Below, in pieces: positions 10,471-21,635 of a DNA stretch of 64,000 nucleotides. How positions within the stretch are numbered: the stretch's first letter is position 1; each line of letters opens with the position of its first letter. The notes below the pieces were generated by a model, which was not told the DNA's origin, did no database searches, and worked only from the letters and a program-made list of their open reading frames with translations. This DNA is from Selaginella moellendorffii (lineage: Eukaryota; Streptophyta; Lycopodiopsida; Selaginellales; Selaginellaceae), in contig NW_003314361.1 of NCBI RefSeq assembly GCF_000143415.4, positions 8,653-72,652 of the forward strand. The letters run 5' to 3'. The position numbers were made by a program, and so were the translations under genes.

Positions 10471-13224
10471 ACTACCATTGCAGCCACAACCACAAATGCC
10501 ACTATTCTTAACATATTCGCAAAATATGGTAGGAACTAACTACATTACGGAGCAGTGCCTAAGTGCGCCTAACGGGGGTGTTGGGCCCGAGCTGGGGGCT
10601 AGATATGATAATGGTGTTACTGGAGGTGTACTTGAAGCTGAAAGAGGAGTGGAGTTACCTGAACACATTGTAGACAAGCGCTTCCAAGAGATAGTTTTGA
10701 GAACCAAAGAGAAGGATATTCACACGACTCTGGAGTCTCTCAAGTGGGAATGCCTGGGAGACATAATCCGAGAAATCCCACTATGTCGATTCACTCAGAT
10801 AAGCATCGTTCGGTCTACTTCACCACACTTTGTCAACATGGATAGCTATAGTCTATACAAGCATAATGGCCTTGGGACAAACATAGGTATGTTTCTTGTT
10901 TCGGTCTTCAAGCCAGGAACAACAAATACCCTCTCAGTGTCACCGGAAATCGAGAAGGTTTGGGATGACATTTGGAAAATGAAGTCTCGTGAATTTGACA
11001 ACATGCTTATGAGCCATTTTGAGACTCAACAATTTGTGGGGAAAATGTTCTATATTATCGACGAGAATCATCGCTGGTGTGCGTGGATGAAGTGCATCAA
11101 TGAATGCTTTTGAGACGATTTTGTGTATCACATTAATATTCCAATTGGACATGTACATGCGAGAGGATCTCTAGATGTGGCAAAGCTTGTGATAGCTTGC
11201 CACAAAATTAATGCGTAAGTACTTATCCCTCTTCAATCACTTTTAACAATTTGTGTTTTGCAGGTTGGGATAGTTTGCAGTGCAGAAACAAAGCCTAGTA
11301 CATGATATTGAGCAAATTCGATTTCTTGCCAATCTTGACGAGGATGCAATCCGCAGCCACTATAGTGATGATTTAGCATCACTTATTCAGCATTAACAAG
11401 GTCATTAAGATGCCAATAGATGGTACAAGAATCCAGTGGCTTTTATGACAGCTGTGTGGAGTAAGGTATGTTCTTCCAAGTATACTTCTTATCATAGAAT
11501 GTTTGTGTTGTCTTTAGCCATTGGTGAAGGTTAAGCAAGATGCATATGCACAATCGCATCAAGCTGAAAATGATCAAGAGCATTTAGCTGCAATTGACAA
11601 GAAAATCAACAACACAAAGAAGACAAAGGTAAAGAAATTACTTAGTGTGCCTGACCCTCGACACCCAAAAGAGTGGTTTGATATTATAATAAAGATTGCT
11701 TGTCATGAAAGTAAGTATTATTTGTGTTTACATGAAAGTTACTCACAAAAGTTATTTCTTAGTGGGCAAGACTCCAGATGAGATTATTTACAACATCTCA
11801 AAGTTAAAGCTTACATATGAGGAATAGATACACATTTTGAACGACCTCAATAGCAAACTAAGGGAAGGAGAAAAAGGTTTGGACAGTATGATGGAGACTG
11901 TAATGAGGAGGACCGTCTACATTTCACAAACTGTATATGAAGGGGAGATGTTCCTAGTGCCTTTCATATGGGATGATCCTGAGCAACTTTCATTCAAGGA
12001 GTTTATCACCATTGAGCTTACAAACCTCAGAGAGGACTGGTTGCCAAAGAAGGCCACAAGCACGACTCCATTTGATAAACAACTTGGCCAACCTTACTTC
12101 ATGCGTTGACCAGCTTTCAGGTAACATACAATTTCTTAACTATACTCAATTTGTTTATATTTTATTATAGGTATCTTCAATATAGAGGCGTTCCTCTCAA
12201 AACACCAGTATGCATACGACTCCTGAGGCATGGTGTGAGAGATGGAGGCATGTACCCGACAATAATGAAGTTTCTAGCAGCAATAAAGCGAGCTTGTCCT
12301 TGGGAATTGGAGATGCCAGATTATGCACCAACCCACCAAGAGGTTGCAAGAGGCAACAATGAAGACGTGCCGGATGACAAAGATGATGGTCATGAGAATG
12401 TCGACATTGTTGATGCCAATGGCGAGGAGAGTGAAGATGGTGGTGAGAATGACTTGCAAGAAATTCCTCAAGACGAAGTCCAACAAGAGAACCAGAACGT
12501 CCAAGAAGTTCTACCTCGATGAAAGCATGCAAATCCACATCTGGAGGAATTAGTCAACAGTGATGATGATCGTCCAAAACGTCCCCATAACCGAGGAACT
12601 TCTCGAGGTATATTTCTCTTAATTCTCTCCTTTTCTTAGTTCCTCAAAATGGTTGCAGCAAAAACTGTCGGGAGTAACTTCATTTCAGCTTGTCTTGATG
12701 CCTGAGAAGAGGACCTGGAGGAACTTACATCTACTATACGCCACATGACAGTATGTAAATTTTTCTTACGTTCACATCTTATCTTTGTCTTCTCCCCCTA
12801 GATTCGCCCTATTTCTCTAGTGGCATTCCGTAGTGAAGTTGGGATCTTTATTGGCTCCTATAGTTCATTGATGGCATCTTTTGAAGAGGATGCTGAGAAT
12901 ATGGCTATCCGGCAAAAGTGGGAGCGTTTTTGTCAAAAGATCCATAGGCGACCGTTCAAGAGCACAAACTTCATGCTCTTTGACATGCCAGATGGTCTTC
13001 TAGACGCTAATGGTGATGTCCCAAGTTGGAACAACCTGACTAAAGACAACTTGAAGAATGCATTCCTTTTGGTAGCAATTCTCCTTCACACAACCGGTCA
13101 AGTTGCCTTCATTCTCCCAAATGACCCCCATTGGATGTCCTGCCTTATGAGGTATGCAAGTCAAGTCAACTTCAAGAGGTTCTCTTCCGGGTGCATCATG
13201 GATAAAGGCGTTCGGGTTAAGACC

Positions 13225-13324
13225 NNNNNNNNNNNNNNNNNNNNNNNNNNNNNNNNNNNNNNNNNNNNNNNNNNNNNNNNNNNNNNNNNNNNNNNNNNNN
13301 NNNNNNNNNNNNNNNNNNNNNNNN
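13225..13324. other. Assembly gap of 100 N
   Basis: Exactly 100 unknown bases, the usual placeholder for a gap of unknown size. It falls inside the methylase-like domain, so its missing length limits any reading of that gene. Confidence 0.99.
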
Positions 13325-13929
13325 GTAAGAAATCATCTTCTGTTTTGGTTGTCTCTAAATGTTTATTATTCAGGTTATGATGTGGACTTACCATGTGTTC
13401 TGCAGAAGAGAAAATGATAGTTTTCGTGATAGTGAGCGTGCTGCAAGGGTTTTGCCAGGGTATGATAGCTTTATTGACATCATACCAAATCTCGTAGATG
13501 ACAACATCCGCAACACATTGTCTGGGTATCAGTTCTAATCTCCATTAGTGATGCATGTCCTACTTGAGCTTTATTGCCCAACTAGGGGTGTTATCATCGA
13601 TTGCACAGTAGGTAGCGGTTCGATGGTCGAAGCAGCACGTGACTCTGGTAGATCGGTGTTTGCGATTGAAGAATATGAATTCTTCAAACGCCGTCTTAGA
13701 GGTTTTTGTCCTTCTCTATCAGTTGCTTCTAGAAGGTAATTTATGATGTTTTAAAAACTTATATATAATATATATTTAGTTTTCTAGAAGTCTTCCTAGG
13801 TATGCATGGCACATCATATATGCAATGTGTAAATTGAGGATTGCTATGAAAAATCTATTTATTAATGATACATTAAAAGACAATTGAATGCATCCACTTG
13901 CAATGAGAAAGATGTGTTACATGTCAATG

Positions 13930-14035
13930 TGATAATGATTGTGACTGTGACAATGTCAGTGCAGCAGATAGTGACAGTGATAGTGTTAGTGACAGAGACA
14001 GTGTCAGTGTTAGAGATGATAGAGTTACAATGTCA
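13930..14035. repeat. Imperfect GTGACA-type hexamer repeat
   Basis: Variants of GTGACAGTGATAGTGTTAGT are repeated over about 100 bp downstream of the methylase-like gene. No function is evident. Confidence 0.7.
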
Positions 14036-14172
14036 GTCTGTCAAATTTCATAATTACTAGTATTATGAGTTTATTATCTATAGGTAATATAATTTTGTTA
14101 ATAAAAAAAAGGCGAGGGGAGAGGGGGGGATGGATATTATCATAGTGTAAAAATTATTAGTAGCTAGAATTT

Positions 14173-14721
14173 TCAGTAGGATGGCCTAAAAGTACCATAT
14201 TTAGCATTTGTGGATGTAGAATTTACTAACGGAATATTGTTCCTCACCATGAAATGATAATGATTGTGTGTTCTTAACTCTTTCTTGATTTTCTTATACA
14301 TCCATTTATGCACACCTTTCACACCAGTTCTTGGGCAGTTGTGATAGCATTCTAGAAAAGTTTCTAGACCCATACAGCCTTTCATTTTATCTAAATAAAA
14401 TTAGCAGATGGGACACTGGAGATAATATGTGTTCATTCTTTGAAAATTTTCAAGCATTTCTAGAGCAAGATCTTGAAGAAACATCTGGCATCACTCTTGA
14501 AGCACATGAGGCAATCCATCTTTAGTAGTAACATGTAGAACATTATTTGGAAGAGGGATCTTTTGTTCAGTCACACTTAGGGCTACAAAAGAAAAAGCCT
14601 CACAACGATTGTTGTGTGGAGGGAAGGGTGGAATGTTGGTAAAAGTTGGAGACGAAGGTGGAAACTCATATGAAATGCATAGGGGCCAAGTATGAGTAGC
14701 AATAGCATTTTCCCTAGCCAT
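14173..14721 (-). pseudogene. Small Cys/His protein of the decayed element, copy a
   Basis: The start at 14,721 (MARENAIATHTWPL) leads through PPFPPHNNRCEAFSFVALS and TEQK to a stop at 14,491. A second frame continues with FLECYHNCPRTGVKGVHKWM and YKKIKKELRTH, then NNIPLVNSTSTNAKYG. The whole layout matches the neighbouring copy at 14,980-15,532, so this is a tandem duplicate with a frame break. CP.C and H/C residues before the basic segment suggest a small zinc-binding domain (inference). The family is not recognised; its place beside the ParB/methylase relic suggests an accessory transposon protein. Confidence 0.55.
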
Positions 14722-14979
14722 TCCTACACTCTAAATAAATTGAAATTTCAATGTTGAAAGCATCTCTTGTCGGTATTTATACTAAGAAAAAATCTAGGGG
14801 TTCTTGAAAGTTTAAATTGTCAGTCTCAAAAATGGGACTTCAGAATTATAACAGTGTTAGAACCACTTGTATATATAATAATATCTTTATACATGCTAGA
14901 ATACTATTATTCTTGAAAATATAATATTCTCCACTTTACTCATAAAGAATTAAACTTTTGAAAAAACTATGCATGATTT

Positions 14980-15532
14980 TCACATTACATTAAAGGGTGG
15001 CTTAAATATCCCATAGTCAGCAGTTACTGATGCAGTGTTCACCAATGGAATATTGTTCTCCACCATGAAATCATAATAGCTGTGTGTTTTTAATTCTTTC
15101 TTGATTTTCTTATATATCCACGTATGCACACCTTCCAAACCCGCTCTTGGGCATTTGCGACAATGCTCAATAAAATTTACCAAACCATGCAACCATCTAT
15201 CTTGTTTAAATAAAAGTTGCATATAGGACATTGAAAATAATATGTATCTACATTAAGCTCCTCTGCCATATCTGGAGCAAGATCTTGAAGAAAATATTGA
15301 CATCGCTCTTGGAGCATTGGAGGCAATACAACTCTTTTAACAACATCATAAGTAAAGAATTTTTGTTCAGTTGCACTAAGGTCACAAATAAAAGAGCCTC
15401 ACAATAGCCCTCAAAATGAAAAAGAGGATTGTTGCGTAGAGGTGAAGGTGGATTATTAGTTGAGATTGGAGATGGAGGTGGAGACTCATATGAAAGACCT
15501 CTGGGACCAAAAGTAAATTTCTTCCTAACCAT
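14980..15532 (-). pseudogene. Small Cys/His protein of the decayed element, copy b
   Basis: The start at 15,532 (MVRKKFTFGPRGLSYESPPP) is followed by NNPPSPLRNN, CEALLFVTL, then a stop at 15,248. In another frame come LFKQDRWLHGLVNFIEHCRK, CPRAGLEGVHTWIYKKIKKE and NNIPLVNTASVTADYG. It corresponds block by block to copy a, differing at roughly a third of residues, so the duplication is old or fast-evolving. Both copies are broken at about the same place, so a short intron or a shared lesion there is possible. Function unknown. Confidence 0.55.
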
Positions 15533-15964
15533 TGCAACACACAAGAAAAATTAAACTTCCCAGCAATAAAAATTCTCTGATTAATATACTATATTTCAAT
15601 CTCAGGAATGATGTTTTATTATCACATGACAATATATTGAATCATAATTGTTAGTCTCAGTAATTTCAACCTACTATGAGAGACAAGTGGTTATAGGGTT
15701 TCAAAAGCTAAAAACTAGCATATAATTAATACATAGCCTTATTTTATATAGTTGGCCTACCATATATAATAATGGCGAATACACACAAGCATGCGAGTAT
15801 GCTTTTTTGCAAGATTACCTTTCAATCCCAAAATCATATATAGATTTAACTCTTTGATTTGTCCACATCATATATCTTTGCAAAGACAAAACATATCAAA
15901 AGGAATAAGATATATATAAAAAATTTACTTTTTTTTTATAATATTTTAGTGGATTACAAAAGCC

Positions 15965-16220
15965 ATTGAAAGGTTTATAGAGAGGATTTATTAGTGCTTT
16001 CCACTGTGTTATCCATTTCTTTTTTTCTTTTGCTCTAGATTGTTGTTTTGGAAGTAACAAGAGCATTTTTATCAATAATGACAGCAGTCTCCACATTCCC
16101 GAATGGGTAATAAGGACTAAGCGTGTAATATGGAAATTGTGGTAGTGAAACAAAATTAACATTCTCACATTTCTGTATACTAGAACTACTTACAGATTTT
16201 TTGTCTTCCTTGTTTCCCAT
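15965..16220 (-). pseudogene. Small SLP..PYYT protein, broken copy
   Basis: Reads MGNKEDKKSVSSSSIQKCEN, then VSLPQFPYYT, a linker, and NALVTSKTTI to a TAG (about 16,035). Beyond the stop the same frame gives SKRKKEMDNTVESTNKSS. The intact relative inside the 12.8-kb transposon (24,381-24,638) has ISLPNSPYYT, NASVTSETTIQSKTTDPEKD and STAESTKKE at matching places. The TAG stands where the relative has Gln. This homology is the best evidence that the 10-16 kb region is a second, decayed element of the same superfamily. Confidence 0.7.
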
Positions 16221-16224
16221 CTCT

Positions 16225-19200
16225 ATAAACCCTAAAGAATGAACGAGTGAATTAGTGTTTTGAATTATTTATATATTTCTGGTCAATTGTTGAAATATAC
16301 AATAAAAATTTTAGGTTCATTCGAACTTCAATATTCCCATTTTATTTGGGACCAATAAAGCCCAAAAATTTCTATGGGTTCAGACAAACTTCTAATTTTA
16401 GAAATTGTATAAATTGCATTAGAAAGATTCAAAAAATAAAAATCTCTTTGAACCATTGATACTTAAATTCATAAATTTCAAGTTCACTAAAGAATAACAT
16501 TTTTCTGACTTAATATTTCCTTATAAGACTTATGGTTGACTATGTTGACTAGCATTGACTTGAGCTGAATTGAGCTCAACTCAACTTTGGACCATCCCTG
16601 ATCAGATGGAGGATTCTATTTACTTTTGCTCCTTACATTTTGCTTAGAGGTTGTTTGTGCAAAACAGCTAGCCCATCCACGGGAGTGAGGCCCTCTGCAC
16701 TTGTTTCCCCTGTTCACTGTTAAAGGTAAATCCTTTACAGCAAAGACGAGTGAACTATCATGAAACTTAAGTTACAGATGCTTAGAAGCCAATGGCAAGT
16801 GTACTCATGAAAGAAAAATTTTCTCAGCTTGATCAGGCATGGGCAAGACCTCTGGATCAAAGAATTTGTGGGGACAAATAAACGAATGGACACACTTTGT
16901 CAGTTATGGAATGTCCTTGACCTTTCCCCCCACTTGTGGTGATCGATAGCCAGCTCCCAGGCTTTTGGAAGGGCTACCAATCATGGATCCTCTCCTGGAG
17001 CTGCCACCGATGCTGGAATCTTTGCAGTCAACCATACTTTAGAATGCCATTCCAAAGCTTATAAAAGAATTGGAAGAGTATGTTTGACAGTGGAAAGCAC
17101 GAGACAATTGAGCTGTGAGCAGAAGTAAGGCATGTCAAAGCACTAAAACCGTTGCTATCTATCTGATATTAAAAATCAACATCAACAACAATGCTTCCAG
17201 GATAGCAAAAATTTGGAGGAAATTGGTGGGAAAGCTAGCTATATAAGGGAGGGCAACTAAAAGGAAGGGTTTAGTTAGGTTTTACCCTTTTCTTGAAGTG
17301 TTTAAAAGCATTTAAAAATGTTTTTAAAGTGTTTATGAGGAGATTGTGAGTGTTAGTGAAATTGCACTTGAGTTTTAATTAGCTTTGGAGTGTTTTTGAA
17401 AGCTTTAATTATAACTTATGGTTAGCCATTGACAATAGGTCCTCGAGCAATTTCATGAAGTAATCTTTATTTGTTTCTCTCACAATTTATTAGAGTTTCA
17501 CATAAATGCAATATAGTGGAATCAATGCAGCACAACACCTCTTGACCTCAGTTCTGATATAGACCTTATTAGATGGAAGCAGCTAGAGGATAGTTACAAA
17601 CCTAATTGGACTTTGCAAGCTAGGAATAAGATGCCATATTTTCTTGGCTTGGAAAAATTGCTAGTGAATAGGGTTTTTGAATCTTTGTGTGGGGGGATAT
17701 GCATTTAAGAATTGTGTGTGTGTCTCACTAAGGGGCTCATTTGTTTGACTCTGGTGTTCCTGCATTTTTGGGCAAAAATCAATAAATAAAATTGAGCTAA
17801 AGAGGAGGTAGCAAGAATATTTTAACTAGCCTTCAGTGGAACTGCAATATGTGTTATAGTGGCATCACCAATAGTAGCAATGCCAACATTTGGGTCATCA
17901 GGAGGCTCTAGGGAAATGCCATTGGCCTCCTCAACTTTCGAGGAGCTATTAAGAAGGCCTCAAATGACTGTAGAGGGTGGTCAAAGGCATTAAATTCTTC
18001 AAAAAGGATGAATTTCAGAATCAAGGATTTGATTTGGAACCACCATATGATGATTTTACCTCCTTCCATAGGGCTAAAGACCTCACGGAAGAAGAGGAAG
18101 AGGGTATGAATTTTTGTTGGCATTTGGCAAAGAAGGTCAAGGACAAGGCAATTTCATAATGGCTTAGTAAGAAATTCCTTAAAATGGAAGTGGATAGAAT
18201 TGTGAGGAATGACTATAGGGGATGAAGATCATAACAAAGATCTTAGGCATCCAAATCTTAAAGGAATATCCCCTCTCCTTGCCTTGGTGCCATGACTAAA
18301 AACACACCTTTGATAGTTTCCAAAGCTTAGATGGTACAAGCATATCCAAGAGAAGGATGCATCCAAAAAATCCAAAAAGCAGCGGAACAGCAATAATAAA
18401 GACAGACAATGGTGGCTTTGTGACTGGAAAGAGGAAGTAGTCGAAGAAATGCTAGAAGGAGCACATCCCGATGAAGTACTCTGGGGAGGCAGGGTGGCCA
18501 CAAGCCTCTTGCTGCACAAGTTTATCTCTCAGGCCTCTTGATAGAAGGCATAGGGGAAGCACAAGCAGTGGATGCAGTAGTCACAGAGAGGAGACTCTGG
18601 AATGTAGAACACAGATCATAGCTTGCACCTGTACCAGCACGAGTATGTCTATATAACTGCTAGAGGAGGAACCAGAGTAGACAGGCAGCCATGCACGATG
18701 CCTGGCCCTGGTCAAGAATCTCCATGTTCCTTCCCAAGGCCACATAGGGGCAAACAGCCCAGGGGATGTCCATCAGCAATTGCACAAACCTGATTGCCAC
18801 CCCTCGTTGCACCACTGCCGGACACAAACCCTGCCTCCGTGTATCGTTGATAGCCAAAATAGCCCTCGTCGCCACTGGAAGGAGTAGAACCCATTGTCGT
18901 CAGATCAATGAAGGCTGAGTGCTGCACACAGCTAATTTGTGTAACTTAAACATCTTGCACAAGAACCTGATGATGGGGATGGCATGGGAGTTTGTCAGAT
19001 CAAATAGATTTAAAATAGTGATCAAATCAAATTTGCATTAATATAATTCAAATAAATTTCCATAGTTTCGCCTTCTTTTCTTCACCCATCTCCATCCTCC
19101 TCCTCTGCCATCTTCTTCTTCTGCCTCATTCACCTCCAGCACCTCTTCCTGTCACCTCCAATGCTTGGTTGCCTACTGTTGTTAAATTGGCTTCCTTGTT

Positions 19201-19800
19201 CATGTCTCCTGCACTAGTTCACCCGTTACAAGCGGCTCTGCAAAAAAAAAAAAAAAAAAACCACACGCACAAAAGAGGATGGGTATCAGCGGGGTCTGCA
19301 CTCTTCTGCAATTTTGAAGTGAGCAGCTGTAAGAGGTGGCTGTGGCTGAGCGTCAGCTATGGCAGCGAGGTACATCAGATTTTACTGGAGTTTCAGCTGG
19401 TACCTAAAAGAGAAAGCAGGGAAGAATTAAATCTTCCTTGTGTCACCAGCATACTTGCACTGCAATCGGTAAAGCGCAATAGGACATAACATAAGTGTTT
19501 TAAATGAATTACATTGTGGAGTCCTTGAAGTTGTACCGATCACCATTCATTGCAAACTGTGACACCTCCCTCTTTCTCTTTCCACTGGCTGTCACCTCCA
19601 GGTCCACTGCAGCACTCTTCTAGTCACCTCTTCTTCCCAACTGTCAATTCTACTTGGTCCACGTCTGCTATTGGCACCTTGTCCTGAGCGAGAAATGCTT
19701 TCCAGAAATATTCTGGATGCACAGGTTTGCAGCCATGACAATCAGCTCAAACTGATGGTTCCAAAATCATTTTTGGACAAAGCAAACATTATTTGCATCA
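16225..19800. other. No recognisable gene; decayed sequence
   Basis: AT-rich to 17.5 kb, then short coding-like stretches. A plus frame near 17,560-17,700 reads DIDLIRWKQLEDSYKPNWTL and then KMPYFLGLEKLLVNRV. Near 17,977-18,159 a plus frame reads MVKGIKFFKKDEFQNQGFDL. Near 18,390-18,520 it reads WKEEVVEEMLEGAHPDEVLW. They look like retroelement or host exon relics, but I cannot name a family. A poly-A run of about 18 lies at 19,243. Confidence 0.4.
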
Positions 19801-19825
19801 ATATCATAGTTTCAAAGTATGATGG

Positions 19826-20580
19826 TTACTCTGCTTCTTGCAATACTTGCCTTTCTGCCCACAAAGCTTCTTTGTTACTCCTCCAGCTTCTCCATCTAGA
19901 CTTGTAATTCATGTGTATTCCTGCTCCTCTGCTTGCTTCTCCACCTCCACTTTCTTGGCCATGTTCCATTACGTGCTGCAGATCAACATTATGGATCAGC
20001 TCTTCCGTTTCCCTTTTGAGCCTAGACAAGATCCCCATTCAATTTCCTTGTCACTGAGCCTCGACCTTCTCCTTCTCGTTCCTAAACTCGTCGGATTCTG
20101 TCATTAAGTCTTGTTGACGTTCCCGGAAATCACCTATACCTCTTTCAATCAGTTGAACCTTGAGAAGAGCTTCCTGCTCCTTCTCGATCACATCAATCCT
20201 CTAATTCTCCTCTTGAATCTGCACCTTTTTCTCACCAAACGAAGCACGGAGATCTCTTTCTCAAAGTCAACCTTCTTTATCCTTAAAGCCTGCTCCTTCT
20301 CATCCAAGTTGCAGAAAAAACTTAAGCGACTGAGTCATAGAATACAATGTTTACTAGGCTTTGCTTTGACATGGCCAAAAGATAATACTCATTAAAAAGG
20401 ACTACCTTTGCTTGTTCAAGCTCATGCTGTCCTTGCTGCCAATCTCTTGCAACAACAAGAATTCCTGTTATTTTTTGCTGCATTTTGCCCTTTCCATGTA
20501 AAAGTAAGACAAACATAAACAGAAAGGTATTGTAGAAAGCAATGTTTGGCTCATAATGCAAAGACAATTTCAGTGATTAA
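19826..20580 (-). pseudogene. Relic of a coiled-coil protein gene
   Basis: Minus-strand frames contain Lys/Glu/Arg-rich heptad-like stretches, such as LSRLKRETEELIHNV near 20,000, KEQALRIKKVDFEKEIS near 20,270 and QQGQHELEQAKVVLFNEYYL near 20,430. They are split by stops and frame changes. The sequence resembles exons of a long coiled-coil protein. No family is recognised. Confidence 0.4.
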
Positions 20581-20716
20581 CTTGGGAATGCAACATCTCT
20601 CAAATTGCACTAAAGCTTCTTTACCTTTGCTTTGGAATTGAATAAGTTATGCCTTATTATATTCCCTCATCTCCCCACTAAATGATGTTCCATTTTTAAA
20701 AAATTGTATAAGAGCA

Positions 20717-21342
20717 TTAAAAACCTTTTCCTGCACAAAAATTAGAAAATAAGCTCATTGAAACACTCTTGTATCCACTTATGCTAAAGAACATGCTTAT
20801 CGTAATATTTTTATATCCACTTACCCCGAGAAACAAATATGCAAATTGGTATAAAATCAATAACTTTTTGCATCCTTTCAAGTGCATGTAGATAGCAATA
20901 GGACTCCCCTCCTGATCATTTTCATTCACATCACTGCCATAGTCTATATTTCTATATGTTGGATCCTTGAGTTTGTCGTCACTATCTTTGTCTTCGACAT
21001 CGTCACCATCTTCACCACGCAGACCTTGCTGTTTGATTTTCGTGCAGCTACACACAGGACGCTGGGGTTCTTTGTCCAGATCCACGTCCATGTGTTGGAG
21101 CAGTCTCTTGTCAGCTTCAAGGAGGATCTGTGGAACTTGGCATGGGGTGGCCTGGCTGGAGCTGGCTCCTGAAATCGGAATCTGGCTGGAGCTGGCTCCT
21201 CGATGGAACTGGAGCGTGGCTGGAGCTGGCTTCTGGGACCAGAGCTTTGTCATCCCACCTGCAATGAAAACAAATAGGACTGGTGAATAAAAGCGAGAGA
21301 ATACTTCAATGCAGCCATAGCAAACTTCTGAGTGTTCATGGA
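20717..21342 (-). pseudogene. Hypothetical Ser- and Asp-rich gene fragment cut by gypsy element A
   Basis: Minus-strand frame with AGGMTKLWSQKPAPA, a GASSSQ repeat, CSCTKIKQQGLRGEDGDDVE and DPTYRNIDYGSDVNENDQEG. It is open up to the left LTR of gypsy element A, whose end (21,343) supplies the apparent start. It is therefore an exon truncated by the insertion. No domain recognised. Confidence 0.4.
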
Positions 21343-21575
21343 TGTTATGATCCGGCACAAAAAGACAAAGATTTAGTTGCCCTAGACCATGCTATGCCAC
21401 CTCTTGAGGTTCCTCACCACTCAACCACCCCCGAGCTACCTCAAAAGCTCCACTGTGCCGCCACTCCACTGTGAGCCCTAGAGTAGGTTAAATCCCTTAC
21501 CCTAACATGCCTTAATATACCTTTGAGCCTCCCTTTGACCGACGTTGACCATGTAGTCAAAGCTGGTGCCTAACA
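21343..21575 (-). repeat. 3' LTR of gypsy element A
   Basis: 233 bp, TG...CA ends, same sequence as 38,836-39,068 apart from transitions. It is also closely related to the LTRs of element B (40,710 and 45,255), read in the opposite orientation. Confidence 0.92.
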
Positions 21576-21635
21576 ATTCTTCCCCCCCAACAAAGTCCTT
21601 GTCCCAATGACAAGTTGTACCGGTGATCACCTTTT

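Larger units (their letters stand above)
10130..13739 (+). pseudogene. ParB-like / N4-N6 DNA-methylase-like gene of a decayed element
   Basis: Multi-exon gene. A Pro-rich N-terminus (10,304-10,470) is followed by a ParB-like block with FVGKMFYIIDENHRWCAWM near 11,030-11,090, matching the ParB 'DG.HR..A' core. A degenerate middle part follows, with coding frames broken around 11,100-12,100, then an acidic linker (12,320-12,500). A methylase-like region begins near 12,820. Its expected DPPY/DPPW position reads LFDMPDG. C-terminal to it, GVIIDCTVGSGSMVEAARDS then GRSVFAIE is the SAM-binding motif I. Motif IV before motif I is the order of beta-class N4/N6 methylases (family knowledge). The methylase is interrupted by a 100-N gap and by an in-frame TAA (13,536-13,538). 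Stops at 11,111 and elsewhere show decay. The likely original role is sequence-specific DNA binding or modification for a transposon; activity now is improbable. Confidence 0.6.

Noticed and set aside
10098-10514. Minus-strand open frame rich in Val and Met, like a membrane protein
   Set aside because: It is the complement of the CAC/CAT trinucleotide run that encodes the Pro-rich start of the plus-strand gene.
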